From Hymenobacter sp. YC55 (GTDB lineage Bacteria; Bacteroidota; Bacteroidia; Cytophagales; Hymenobacteraceae), in NCBI RefSeq assembly GCF_029433095.1, contig NZ_JARNTX010000001.1, forward strand, positions 2,542,001 to 2,606,000: 64,000 bases of DNA, in the 5' to 3' direction. The position numbers were made by a program, and so were the translations under genes. Shown piece after piece: positions 16,240 to 25,182 of the stretch. Below the pieces are notes generated by a model. It was given only the letters and a program-made list of their open reading frames with translations, made no database searches and was not told the origin of the DNA. Position 1 is the stretch's first letter. Each line of letters starts with the position of its first letter.

Positions 16240-18450
16240 ATGCCTCACTTCACTCCTTCTACTTCACGGCGTAACTTTCTGAAAGGGGCGGGCTGCTTAA
16301 CTATTGGGTTCGTCTTGTTTGGGGTTGGTGCAGCGGCAGCCGAAACGCCGAAAGGCCCCGAGCTTCCTGGTAGCTTACAAGACAATCCGCGCATTAATGC
16401 GTGGCTGGAAGTGTTGGCCGATGGCCGGGTGCGGGTGCTAACGGGCAAAATCGAAATTGGGCAGGGCATCCGAACGGCCGTGGCACAAATAGCAGCCGAG
16501 GAGCTTGATATGCCACTGGAGCGCGTGGAAGTGGTGCTGGCCGAAACAAACCGCACCCCCGATGAGCGCTATACTGCTGGCAGCGCCTCCATCGAGCAAA
16601 GTGCCATGTCGGTGCGCTACGCGGCGGCGGCAGCCCGGCAGAAGCTACTGATACTCGCCGCCGCGCAGTTTAAAGCCATGCCCAGCCAGTTGGAGCTACG
16701 CAACGGTAGCGTGCGCACTACCGATGGCCGCCAACTCGGCTTCGCGCAACTCCTAGGCGGGCAGCAACTCCAAGACGAAGTGCGCCTGCCCATTCGCCTT
16801 AAGCCCAAAGCCGACTACCGCTATGTAGGCCGCTCCATCCCCCGCGACGACATCGAGCGGATGGTACGGGCCGAGGAGTACTATGTGCAGGACCTGCGCT
16901 TCCCGGGTATGGTACACGCCCGCATCTTGCGCCCTCCTACTTACGAAGCAAAGCTCGAAAGCTTCGATAGTAAAGCGTTGAAAAAAGCTGTGCCTGGTGT
17001 GCTGCAAGTGGTGGTAGACGGGAGCTTTGTGGGGCTGCTGGCCGAGCGGGAATACGACGCCAAGCTTGCCCAGGACTTCGGGCGGCTGCATGCGCGTTGG
17101 TCGGGCGGCCGAGCCTTACCGGCGGGGCAGCCCCTGGCAGACCACTTGCGCCAACTACCAGCCATCGACAAGCGCACCACCGACAAAGGCAACTTCAACG
17201 GTGCGCCCACCACGCCTACGTTGCGCGCCAGCTACTTCAAGCCCTACCTCATGCACGGCTCCATCGGGCCGAGCTGTGCCGTAGCGCTGTTCGAGCAAAA
17301 TACCTTGCACGTCTGGACCCACAGCCAAGGCGTATACCCGCTGCGCGACGCATTGGCCAAGCTTTTGAAAATCAACCCAGAGAACGTTCACGTGAAAGGC
17401 GTACCGGGCTCGGGCTGCTACGGCCACAACGGCGCCGACGACGTAGCCGCCGATGCCGCCCTGCTAGCCCGCGCTGTACCCGGCCGCCACGTACGGGTGC
17501 AGTGGAGCCGGGAAGACGAACACGCCTGGGAGCCCTACGGCAGCGCCATGCTACTGGACCTGGAAGCGCACCTCGACCCCAAAACTGGACGCGTCACGCA
17601 TTGGAAGCACGAGTTGTGGTCGGATACGCACAGTTCCCGGCCCGGTGGTTCGCCCGAGAAGCTACTAGCCGCGCAGTACCTCGCCCAGCCACTTTTACCC
17701 AAGCCCGAAGACGATGTGAGTGGCGGCATCTACCGCAACTCCGAACCCTACTACGATTTCCCGGCCGTACGCGTAGACACGCATTACGTGCAGGGGCCGT
17801 TGCGGGTGTCGGCACTGCGGAGCTTAGGCGCTTTCGGTAATGTGTTTGCTCTTGAATCTTTCATGGAGGAGCTAGCTGTAAAAGCCGGGCAAGACCCGTA
17901 TGCGTTTCGCCTGCGCCACCTAAAAGACGAGCGGGCCAAAGCCGTGCTCCGTAAAGTGCAGGACATGGTTCAAAACCAGAAGTTGGCTTCACGCGAAGGA
18001 CTCGGCGTAGCCTTCGCCCGCTATAAAAACCAAGCGGCCTATTGTGCTGTGGTAGCCAAAGTAACAGTAGCTCCCGAAGCCGACGGCTCCACTATACGCG
18101 TGGCTAAGATGTGGGCAGCTATCGATGCAGGCGAAGTAATCAACCCCGATGGATTGAAAAATCAGACGGAAGGCGGCCTTATCCAAGCAGCCAGCTGGAC
18201 GCTCAACGAGGAAGTTTACTTCAACGCATACCAAGTCACAACCCGACAGTGGGAGCAATACCCCATCTACCGCTTCGATGAAGTGCCGCTCGTGGAAGTG
18301 GCCGTGCTGGACCGCCCCACCGAGCCGCCCCTAGGTGCTGGCGAAGCCGCGCAAGGCCCCGCCGCCGCCGCTATTGCCAACGCTGTATTTCACGCCTGCG
18401 GCAAACGCATCCGCCAGCTACCCATCCGGCCGGAGAAGCTATTGGCGTGA
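16240..18450 (+). CDS. iorB: Molybdopterin-binding subunit, isoquinoline-1-oxidoreductase type
   Basis: A 736-residue protein of the xanthine dehydrogenase large-subunit family, normal length for IorB. The N-terminus has a twin-arginine signal (STSRRNFLKGAGCL) with a hydrophobic stretch ending AAAAET, so the folded, cofactor-loaded enzyme is exported with its iron-sulfur partner. GKIEIGQGIRTAVAQIAAEEL and PPLGAGEAAQGPAAAAIANAV are characteristic of the periplasmic IorB/aldehyde-oxidase-like group, the latter holding the catalytic Glu (GxxE). It oxidises an N-heterocycle or aldehyde by hydroxylation. It follows iorA by 120 bases and probably forms one transcript ending at the hairpin at 18478. 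Confidence 0.87.
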   Translation: MPHFTPSTSRRNFLKGAGCLTIGFVLFGVGAAAAETPKGPELPGSLQDNPRINAWLEVLADGRVRVLTGKIEIGQGIRTAVAQIAAEELDMPLERVEVVLAETNRTPDERYTAGSASIEQSAMSVRYAAAAARQKLLILAAAQFKAMPSQLELRNGSVRTTDGRQLGFAQLLGGQQLQDEVRLPIRLKPKADYRYVGRSIPRDDIERMVRAEEYYVQDLRFPGMVHARILRPPTYEAKLESFDSKALKKAVPGVLQVVVDGSFVGLLAEREYDAKLAQDFGRLHARWSGGRALPAGQPLADHLRQLPAIDKRTTDKGNFNGAPTTPTLRASYFKPYLMHGSIGPSCAVALFEQNTLHVWTHSQGVYPLRDALAKLLKINPENVHVKGVPGSGCYGHNGADDVAADAALLARAVPGRHVRVQWSREDEHAWEPYGSAMLLDLEAHLDPKTGRVTHWKHELWSDTHSSRPGGSPEKLLAAQYLAQPLLPKPEDDVSGGIYRNSEPYYDFPAVRVDTHYVQGPLRVSALRSLGAFGNVFALESFMEELAVKAGQDPYAFRLRHLKDERAKAVLRKVQDMVQNQKLASREGLGVAFARYKNQAAYCAVVAKVTVAPEADGSTIRVAKMWAAIDAGEVINPDGLKNQTEGGLIQAASWTLNEEVYFNAYQVTTRQWEQYPIYRFDEVPLVEVAVLDRPTEPPLGAGEAAQGPAAAAIANAVFHACGKRIRQLPIRPEKLLA

Positions 18451-18477
18451 TTAAACTTAGCTAGTGTCTAAAGCTGA

Positions 18478-18519
18478 AAAGCCAGTTTCCCTGCTCATCT
18501 AAGCAGGGAAACTGGCTTT
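18478..18519. terminator. Bidirectional terminator, 18-bp perfect stem
   Basis: AAAGCCAGTTTCCCTGCT pairs perfectly with AGCAGGGAAACTGGCTTT around the loop CATCTA, between the converging iorB and VKOR-like genes. Confidence 0.9.
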
Positions 18520-18540
18520 CATTTCTAAGGAACATTCTCG

Positions 18541-19044
18541 TTACTCTTTGCCTAGCAGCTTCTTAAAGCCTTTCACCGCTTCCGGCACTGCCAAGGCAAG
18601 AGAGGTTACGGAGGCTACTGTAGCTACTTGGCAGTAGAAACACAATGCCTTGTTTTCCTGCCACTCTTCCTGACCAAGTTTCACGGTGGTGAGGGTATCG
18701 AACAGCGTTTTGAGGCCCATAGCCACCGGTATGGCTGGCTGCTGAGTAGCGCGGTGCAAGCCACCCGCGCCAGCCAGGCAGGCCGTGAGGCCATACGTAA
18801 CCATCATGGGCAATGCATCGGGTGTGTCGGCGCGCTTGTAGGCGTAGTCGGAGGCGTCTACTTTGTCGGAGTCGAAGGGGCCGATGGGCGGGTCAGGCAG
18901 GTGCTTGATGATGCCGGTTTGGTAGAGGCTTACTATCTGGCCGGCGGCCACTCCAAGGATGGAAAGGCCGATTATCCAGCGGCGGCGAGTAAGGTCGGCG
19001 CTTTGGCCGTTGCGGAGTTCGTAGCTAAGTTCGGTAGGATTCAT
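18541..19044 (-). CDS. Vitamin K epoxide reductase-like membrane protein
   Basis: A 167-residue protein with about four hydrophobic segments. The C-terminal helix begins with CFYCQVATVASVTSLALA, matching the CxxC redox helix of VKOR-family proteins, and the N-terminal TM followed by KHLPDPPIGPFDSDKV resembles a bacterial subgroup annotated in that family. The usual extra pair of loop cysteines of full VKORs is absent; only the CxxC pair is seen. It may be a thiol/quinone redox protein, but partner DsbA-like domains are missing nearby. Moderate confidence in the family, low in the activity. Confidence 0.6.
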   Translation of the reverse strand: MNPTELSYELRNGQSADLTRRRWIIGLSILGVAAGQIVSLYQTGIIKHLPDPPIGPFDSDKVDASDYAYKRADTPDALPMMVTYGLTACLAGAGGLHRATQQPAIPVAMGLKTLFDTLTTVKLGQEEWQENKALCFYCQVATVASVTSLALAVPEAVKGFKKLLGKE

Positions 19045-19130
19045 CGAGGCCGGTTTTGCGGTGGAGGACTACAAAAGGGTACGGCAACGGCTGGGGTTGA
19101 GTTCAGGAGGAGCTTGAGAATAGGAACCGG

Positions 19131-19328
19131 CTAGCGATTCAGAAATTCCTTCACTTTTGGGTGTTGTATTAGCTTGTAACTGAACAGCACTATACCCCCA
19201 ACCTCTAGTAGGCTGCCGGTAATCCATAGGGCATCAGCACCGGACCAGTGCTGAATCTTGAACAAGGCACCGACCAGATTAATACAGACTCCTAGTACAA
19301 AGAGTATGAGTGCATGCTTGGCTTTCAT
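19131..19328 (-). CDS. Small GldL-like two-helix membrane protein
   Basis: A 65-residue protein with two transmembrane helices. The first ends in LVGALFKIQHWSGADALW, which closely follows the V-G-A-L-F-K-I-x-H-W-P-G-A motif at the N-terminus of the gliding and type IX secretion protein GldL. It lacks GldL's cytoplasmic domain, so it is not a functional GldL. Such short relatives occur widely in Bacteroidota with unknown roles. It shares orientation with the VKOR-like gene and the DUF1963 gene around it. Confidence 0.7.
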   Translation of the reverse strand: MKAKHALILFVLGVCINLVGALFKIQHWSGADALWITGSLLEVGGIVLFSYKLIQHPKVKEFLNR

Positions 19329-19385
19329 TGAACCTGTGCTTTTAACTGTATTGCTATTGACTTAGTATTCGGGACTAGCTGGATA

Positions 19386-20144
19386 CTAGTAACAGTCCCA
19401 ATAGAAATAGGCTTCTTCGAATCGACCTTCTTTCAGTGCTTGCTCGGCAATGAAGAAGTGCGCTACCCCCGAGTCTCCAAACATAATTTTTTCATCGGCG
19501 TCGATTTGTAGTAGCTGCACGTCTTGGTTGGAAGTAGAATCGTTCTCACGGGGGTCGCCTTGTGTGAAGGCCGCGTAGCCACCAAGTTTGTGTCCGTCGC
19601 CATCTAGGAACTGCTGAAATATCTTTTGCTCAGCTTCGGGCAATGTTTCGGCATACTCATAGCTATCCAACCCATTGAATTCTAGCCCAAATCGGTGGTC
19701 ATGAGCTGAGCCGTATTCAACAGCACGCGCAAAGGTTAATTGGTGTTCACAATCGATTGGGCTATCGTCATAGTGGTCTGCGGGTAAGAAACTATAGTCT
19801 TGCCGAGCTTCCTCCTGAAGTTGCTCGGGGCTGAGGTACAGCACAGCGCTTTGGTCCATATCGTACCAGTCGTGAGTGGCTACGTAGAACTGGAGCAGCC
19901 CTGCCGCCGGCAAGAATGTATTGCTTGGCAGCTCCTGCAAGTTGATCTGCGCCAGTAGCAGCATGGGCTTCCTAGCATTATCAAGCGGATAGGGTACGGA
20001 TGCTGGCAGGTGCGGGAGCCCCCGAAATTTGCTAGCGGCGGAAGCGGGTTGGTCGGCGTCTAGCGGCGTAGCCTTTATTTTAATACTCTCTAGCTTATAA
20101 TGTTCTAATTGATCGGCAAAGGGCTGCAGGAATTCTGGAATCAT
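19386..20144 (-). CDS. DUF1963 (YwqG-like) protein
   Basis: A 252-residue soluble, acidic protein without a signal peptide. SKFRGLPHLPASVPYP, then PMLLLAQINLQELP, LQFYVATHDW and the end FGDSGVAHFFIAEQALKEGRF all match the DUF1963 fold (YwqG of Bacillus), where G-G-x-P-x-L-P and F-G-D-x-G-x-x-x-F are the recurring landmarks. Function is unknown; in other genomes members often sit near toxins or immunity-type genes, but nothing of that kind is here. Confidence 0.85.
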   Translation of the reverse strand: MIPEFLQPFADQLEHYKLESIKIKATPLDADQPASAASKFRGLPHLPASVPYPLDNARKPMLLLAQINLQELPSNTFLPAAGLLQFYVATHDWYDMDQSAVLYLSPEQLQEEARQDYSFLPADHYDDSPIDCEHQLTFARAVEYGSAHDHRFGLEFNGLDSYEYAETLPEAEQKIFQQFLDGDGHKLGGYAAFTQGDPRENDSTSNQDVQLLQIDADEKIMFGDSGVAHFFIAEQALKEGRFEEAYFYWDCY

Positions 20145-20206
20145 GGTGCAGATTGAATGGTTAGCGTAAAGTCGGCCATAAGATAAGCCTACCGCCGCCA
20201 GGAGCG

Positions 20207-20214
20207 TATCTTTC
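20207..20214 (+). promoter_or_regulatory. -7-like element TATCTTTC before addB
   Basis: One mismatch to TAnnTTTG. It is 19 bases before the ATG at 20234, giving a short predicted leader. Confidence 0.4.
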
Positions 20215-20233
20215 GCCGCTCACATCTTTTGCT

Positions 20234-23200
20234 ATGAATCAGCCCGCCGTATCTCTCCTGCCCACCCCTACCACCGCTACCGACTCTTTCCTCTCGCAAG
20301 CCGCGCACGACTTGGTGGGCCGTTATGCGCCCGAGGAGCTGTCGGATTTGGTGGTGGTGGTGCCGACGCGGCGGGCGGTGGTGTATTTGAAGAACGAGTT
20401 GGCCATGGCTACCAGCGCGGGCGAGGCGCTGTGGAGCCCCCGCGTGGCGGCCATGGAAGACTACATGGTGGAGCTGGCCGGCGTGCAGGTGGAAGAGCCC
20501 ATTGCGCTGCAACTGCTGCTCTTCGACATCTTAAAGGACATTGACGCCGACCTGGATTTCGACCGGTTTGTGGGCTGGTCGGGGCTGCTGCTGCAGGACT
20601 TCTCTAACCTCGACCAGAATCTGGCGCCCGCCAACAAGGTGTTCGAGTACCTTTCGCAGGCCAAGGCGCTAGAGCGTTGGGAACTAAGCGAAGCGCCCTC
20701 GCCACAGTCGATAACGGGGGCGTACTTCAAGTTCTGGGACGACCTCACGAAGGTATACCACCGCCTGCGCCGCCGGATGCTGGAGCAACGCGTTGCCTAC
20801 CCCGGCCTAGCTTACCGCTTGGCCACCGAGCGGGTAACCGACCAGGTCAAGAGCGGTGCTATGCCCGCTAAACACGTCTTTTTAGGTTTAGGCTACCTCT
20901 CGAAAGCGGAGTTTACGCTGATTGACGTGCTGCACCGCGCTGGCCGCGCTGAAGTGCGCTTCGACGCCGACCTGTTCTACCTCGACTTCGACTCCCCCAA
21001 CCGTGCCGGGCAGCACCTCAAAAACTACCTGAAGCGCTGGGCCCCACCAGAATTCGGCGACTTTGGTGCCCCTACCGATTTGCTGCGCACCTTACCCCGG
21101 CACGTCCGCTTCGTGGGCGTGGCCAATGCCAGTATGCAAGGCAAAGTGGCTGGCCAGCTGCTGGCGGAAGCGCGCCTACAGTTCCCCAACAGCACGGTAG
21201 CCGTAGTGCTGCCCGACGAAACCCTGCTGCTGCCCGTGCTGCACGGCCTCCCACCCGATGCGGTGCCCGACTACAACGTGACCATGGGCTTGAGCTTCCA
21301 GAGCACGCCCCTGTTCAACCTCGTGGATTTGCTGTTTGAGGTGCACCTAACCGGCATCAGGGAGGGCACTGCCGAAACCGGCTATGGCGTGCCCCGCTAC
21401 CACCACTTGGCCGTAAACAAGCTGCTGAGCCACCCGTTTTTGCGCCGCTACCAGCAGTGGCTCGACCGGCAGCCCAACAAGAAATACCACGGCCTGCTCG
21501 ATGGCGTGTGCCGCGAAATAGTGAAGCGCAACGCGGTGCTGCTGCCTGCCGCCGAGCTGCTGGAAATCGGCAAGAGCCATCCGATTATCGAGGCCCTATT
21601 TAAGACCTGGGACACCTGCGACGATATTATTGCGGCTTGTTACACGCTCATCGACTTGCTGAAACAAGTCTACACCGAGCAGCACTCGGCCATTGAGGCC
21701 GAATACTTGTACCTGTTTTATACGCTGATCAAGCGCCTCGATTCGGTGTTCGACTGCCGGGAGCAGCGGTTGTCGGTGCGCTCGTTCCGGCGGTTTCTCT
21801 ACGAGCAGATGACTCGCACCCGCTTGCCTTTCTCGGGCGAGCCCATTGCCGATGTGCAAGTCATGGGCTTGCTGGAAACCCGCGCCCTCGATTTCGATCA
21901 TATTATCCTGCTGAGCTGCAACGAAAACGTACTGCCAGCCCCTAAGCGTCACACCTCGCTATTTCCCTACGACGTGCTGACCGAGTTCCGCATGCCCACC
22001 TACGCCGACCACGAAGCCGCCACCTCCTACCAGTTTTGGCGCTTGCTCCAGCGCACCCGCCGCGTCGATTTGGTGCACGTGCTACCCGGCGCCGAAGGCA
22101 CTCGCACCGGCGAGCGGAGCCGGTTTTTGCTGCAACTAGCCAACGACTTGCTACCGCAAAACCTCGGAATGGTGTTGGAGGACCTGACGGCGGTTACCTC
22201 TCCCCCTATTCCGGCTGCCACACCGAAGCAGGGAATAGCCGCTAATCGAGCGCCGGAATTTGATTTCGGGTCCAGAGTGAACCCTCCTTCCCTGGAAAAC
22301 GAGCCAGACAATATACTGACCTCGGGGCATGAAGTCATGAACGACTTGGTCTTGCAAAAAGACCTTGGGATGCTAGACGCACTGCGGGAGGTCTTGATAA
22401 AAGGCCTTTCGCCGACTGGCTTAAACGAGTACCTGAACTGCTCGCTGAAATTCTATTTCAACCGCATTGCCCGTTTCCGGGAGGCCGACGAAGTGGAGGA
22501 AGCCTTGGGCGTGGATGGGTTCGGAACAATAGTGCACGAGGTGCTAGAAGAGTTGCTTGCCCCGTTCCAACGCAGCGGCAAACCCCTGACTGCTGCTGCC
22601 ATTCCAGACCTGATAAAGTCGGCTCCAACGTTGGTGGCCAAGGCGTTGCGCAAGGAAGAAGAAGACCGCCACGCCCGCGCCGATGAGGGCCTTAACCACG
22701 TGCTGGGCCAAGTTGCTACCCAACTTGTGCGGCGCTATTTCGAGAGCCTGCTCACGCAACCCAACGCTCTGCCCCTCCAGATTCAAAGCATTGAAGAGGG
22801 CTTACAGGCCACCATCTACGTGGCGCTGCCGAGTGGCGAGAAGTTGCCCGTCAGCCTTATCGGTTTTGCCGACCGGGTCGACCAACTACCCGACGGTCGC
22901 CTGCGGGTAGTTGATTACAAAACCGGCCTGGTGCACGCCCACGAGCTGAAGCTGCAAAAGCGCAACGAGACACCCGCCGAGGCTGCCGAGCGCCTGATCC
23001 GGGAAGACACGTCGGCGGCGGATAAAGTGCGGCAGCTCTGGCTCTACCGGTTTATGCTGGAGCAAGGCGGTCGGCCCGCGGCCGATGCGGCTATCATCTC
23101 GTTGCGCAACATACCCGCCGGCCCCATGTCGGCGGATATGTCGTTTCTGACGGCTGATGGCCAGTCGTTTATGGCACGGAGCGAGGAGTTGCTGAGCCAG

Positions 23201-23299
23201 CTGGTCAACCGCATCCTTGACCCCGCCGAGGCTATTCGCAAAACCGACGACCTAGAAAAGTGTCAATATTGCCCGTATCAGGGCATATGTGCCAGATGA
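20234..23299 (+). CDS. addB: AddB-type PD-(D/E)XK nuclease/helicase-like subunit
   Basis: A 1021-residue protein. The C-terminal nuclease domain shows CSLKFYFN near residue 735, FADRVD near 878, VVDYKTG near 892 and CQYCPYQGIC near 1009. The lone Cys plus the C-x2-C-x5-C cluster are the four ligands of the AddB-type [4Fe-4S] cluster bracketing the nuclease. The N-terminal half (LVVVVPTRRAVVYLKNEL, LLETRALDFDHIILLSCNEN) is inactivated-helicase-like: no Walker A GxGKT is visible. It should recognise recombination hot spots and cut the opposite strand together with AddA at 10484-14095. Confidence 0.88.
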   Translation: MNQPAVSLLPTPTTATDSFLSQAAHDLVGRYAPEELSDLVVVVPTRRAVVYLKNELAMATSAGEALWSPRVAAMEDYMVELAGVQVEEPIALQLLLFDILKDIDADLDFDRFVGWSGLLLQDFSNLDQNLAPANKVFEYLSQAKALERWELSEAPSPQSITGAYFKFWDDLTKVYHRLRRRMLEQRVAYPGLAYRLATERVTDQVKSGAMPAKHVFLGLGYLSKAEFTLIDVLHRAGRAEVRFDADLFYLDFDSPNRAGQHLKNYLKRWAPPEFGDFGAPTDLLRTLPRHVRFVGVANASMQGKVAGQLLAEARLQFPNSTVAVVLPDETLLLPVLHGLPPDAVPDYNVTMGLSFQSTPLFNLVDLLFEVHLTGIREGTAETGYGVPRYHHLAVNKLLSHPFLRRYQQWLDRQPNKKYHGLLDGVCREIVKRNAVLLPAAELLEIGKSHPIIEALFKTWDTCDDIIAACYTLIDLLKQVYTEQHSAIEAEYLYLFYTLIKRLDSVFDCREQRLSVRSFRRFLYEQMTRTRLPFSGEPIADVQVMGLLETRALDFDHIILLSCNENVLPAPKRHTSLFPYDVLTEFRMPTYADHEAATSYQFWRLLQRTRRVDLVHVLPGAEGTRTGERSRFLLQLANDLLPQNLGMVLEDLTAVTSPPIPAATPKQGIAANRAPEFDFGSRVNPPSLENEPDNILTSGHEVMNDLVLQKDLGMLDALREVLIKGLSPTGLNEYLNCSLKFYFNRIARFREADEVEEALGVDGFGTIVHEVLEELLAPFQRSGKPLTAAAIPDLIKSAPTLVAKALRKEEEDRHARADEGLNHVLGQVATQLVRRYFESLLTQPNALPLQIQSIEEGLQATIYVALPSGEKLPVSLIGFADRVDQLPDGRLRVVDYKTGLVHAHELKLQKRNETPAEAAERLIREDTSAADKVRQLWLYRFMLEQGGRPAADAAIISLRNIPAGPMSADMSFLTADGQSFMARSEELLSQLVNRILDPAEAIRKTDDLEKCQYCPYQGICAR

Positions 23300-23375
23300 T
23301 GGCTGATTGCTAATCATACAACCACTTACCAATCAGCAACTAACAATCAACCATTCAACAATCAACAAGCAATTC

Positions 23376-23810
23376 ATGGACGAATTCATGCAGGCCGCCA
23401 TCGATGAGGCGCGGCAAGGACGTAAAGAAGGCGGTATTCCGATTGGCTCGGTGCTGATGCGTAACGGCGAAATTGTGAGCCGGGGGCACAACAAGCGGGT
23501 GCAGGAACTCGACCCCATTGCCCACGGCGAAATGGACGCCCTCCGCAACGCCGGCCGGCAGCGCACCTACCGCGACACGGTGCTTTACACCACGCTCATG
23601 CCTTGCTTTATGTGCGCCGGCACCATCGTGCAGTTCAAAATCCCGAAGGTGGTAGTTGGTGAGGCCCGCACCTTCGGCGAATCCAAAGAGTTTCTGGAAA
23701 GCCACGGCGTCGAAGTCGTTATTCTTGACCTAGACGAGTGCGTGGACATGATGCAGGAATTCATCGACGCCGAGCCCACGCTTTGGAACGAGGATATTAT
23801 GGAGTTGTAG
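23376..23810 (+). CDS. Cytosine deaminase-like zinc deaminase (Fcy1 type)
   Basis: A 144-residue protein; the ATG at 23376 (MDEFMQAAIDEARQG) removes a 23-residue low-complexity extension translated from noncoding CAATCAAC-like DNA. The zinc site is HGEMDA plus PCFMC. The order HGEMDALRNAGR, YTTLMPCFMCAGTI, VVGEARTFGESKEFL and the C-terminal WNEDI end resemble yeast cytosine deaminase Fcy1 more than tRNA adenosine deaminase TadA. The likely reaction is cytosine (or a related base) to uracil plus ammonia. It follows addB by 76 bases and ends before the palindromic repeat at 23808. Confidence 0.75.
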   Translation: MDEFMQAAIDEARQGRKEGGIPIGSVLMRNGEIVSRGHNKRVQELDPIAHGEMDALRNAGRQRTYRDTVLYTTLMPCFMCAGTIVQFKIPKVVVGEARTFGESKEFLESHGVEVVILDLDECVDMMQEFIDAEPTLWNEDIMEL

Positions 23811-23887
23811 CACCCGCTTCCGCTGGCGCCGGGATTTGGTTGGCCCAAGCAGGCTGCAAACCCGGCGCCAACGGAAGCCTCCGCTAC
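23808..23887. repeat. Palindromic repeat at convergent gene ends (type B)
   Basis: The left arm holds GCTTCCGCTGGCGCCGGG and the right arm CCCGGCGCCAACGGAAGC, about 20 bases apart, with outer GTAGC/GCTAC ends. A near-perfect 30-base-arm inverted repeat, longer and more GC-rich than a normal terminator, starting at the stop codon of the deaminase gene and lying before the converging LacI gene. Confidence 0.65.
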
Positions 23888-23928
23888 ACCCAAAGCCGGT
23901 AAGCGTGATTGTCTCTTCAACAAGCAAC

Positions 23929-24981
23929 TCAGGAAACAGCCACGCCGGGCTTACGCAATGACGATTCGCGAATCAGCAGCTTGGGCTTGAGCACGATGTT
24001 GTGCGGGGAGGCGGGCCGCTCCGGGTTGTCGGTTACCATATCGAGCAGCATCTGCACGGCCGTGCGCCCCATCAGTTCGCAATTTTGGTCGACGCTCGTG
24101 ATGCTAGGGTCGGTGAAGGCGGTGAATTGCTCGTTGCTGAAACCAGCTAGGGCAATATCCTGCGGTATTCGAATACCGGCTTTCTTGAGAACCTGCATGG
24201 CGCCTACCGCGGCCACATCAATAGAAAAAAACACGGCGTCCGGCCGCTGGGGCAGCGCCAGCAGTTGCCGCATGCCCTCGGTGCCACCCGCCAAACTCAT
24301 TTCCCCGAACACAGTTAGCTCTTCTCGAACAGGTAATCCATGCGCCTGCAACGCATCGAGGTAGCCTTGGTGGCGGTTGCGGTAGATATTCAAGTGCAAC
24401 GGCCCGGTGAAGTGCGCGATGCGGGTGCACCCCTGCGACACTAGGTGCGTGACCACCTCGTAGGCGCCCTGGTAATCGTCAATGACCACCGCACCTACGC
24501 TGGCCCCTGCAATGCCTTCCACTATCCGGTCGAAAAAAACCAGGGGCAGGGTGTTGTCTTGCACCATTTCGAAGTGCTCGAAGTTATGGGTACTGTTGGC
24601 CAACGACACCAGTATCCCCTCCACCTGCGCATTCATCAACAACTCAATGTTCTTTCTTTCCTGCTGCTCGTCTTCGTTTGATTGAAAGATCATCACGTTG
24701 TAGCCCGACAGATTAGCCTCGGTAGCAATGCCGTGGACCACCTGCGGGAAAAAGTTGCCGGTGATGTGCGGCACCAGCACGCCGAGCATCTTGCTGCGGC
24801 CTTTGCGCAAGCCCGCCGCTAGTTGGTTGGGCTGGTAGTTGAGGGCAGTAGCTAGTTGTCGCACCCGGTCTTTGGTTGCTTGGCTAACGTCTTCATGATC
24901 GGAGAGGGCGCGGGAAATAGTGGAGGGGGATAAGTTTAGCTGTTTGGCCAAATCCGTGATAGATGCCCGACGAGTTCCCAT
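23929..24981 (-). CDS. LacI-family transcriptional regulator
   Basis: A 350-residue repressor. The N-terminal HTH (SITDLAKQLNLSPSTISRAL at residues 7-26, hinge NYQPNQLAAGLRKG) is followed by a periplasmic-binding-protein-like effector domain (LGVLVPHITGNFFPQVVHGI, VEGILVSLAN, LVFFDRIVEGI, ALAGFSNEQF). It is closely related to the second LacI protein at 35702-36733, so the two are paralogues. No sugar-utilisation operon adjoins this copy, so the effector and targets are unknown. Confidence 0.92.
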   Translation of the reverse strand: MGTRRASITDLAKQLNLSPSTISRALSDHEDVSQATKDRVRQLATALNYQPNQLAAGLRKGRSKMLGVLVPHITGNFFPQVVHGIATEANLSGYNVMIFQSNEDEQQERKNIELLMNAQVEGILVSLANSTHNFEHFEMVQDNTLPLVFFDRIVEGIAGASVGAVVIDDYQGAYEVVTHLVSQGCTRIAHFTGPLHLNIYRNRHQGYLDALQAHGLPVREELTVFGEMSLAGGTEGMRQLLALPQRPDAVFFSIDVAAVGAMQVLKKAGIRIPQDIALAGFSNEQFTAFTDPSITSVDQNCELMGRTAVQMLLDMVTDNPERPASPHNIVLKPKLLIRESSLRKPGVAVS

Positions 24982-25182
24982 AATTTATTTGTTGCTATAA
25001 CGACTGTTGCGGCGAAACGACCTGAGTAAGAAGTGGTTTTGCGACATGACTTCTAAACATCCGGCGGCCTGCCGAATTCCAAGCTGGTAGCAAATTAGCA
25101 CCATCTGCGGGGAAGTTGCATCCTGAACTCTCTGGCAACTACTCAACCATAACTTTTCCGCCTGGCACACCGCCGTACGCCT

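Noticed and set aside
17097..17840. A 247-residue plus-strand frame inside iorB
   Set aside because: Arg-rich low-quality sequence, out of frame with the clearly conserved molybdopterin subunit.
23300..23375. Repeated CAATCAAC-like words that could be read as a short tandem repeat or CRISPR fragment
   Set aside because: The units are irregular, very short and have no spacers; it is low-complexity intergenic DNA.
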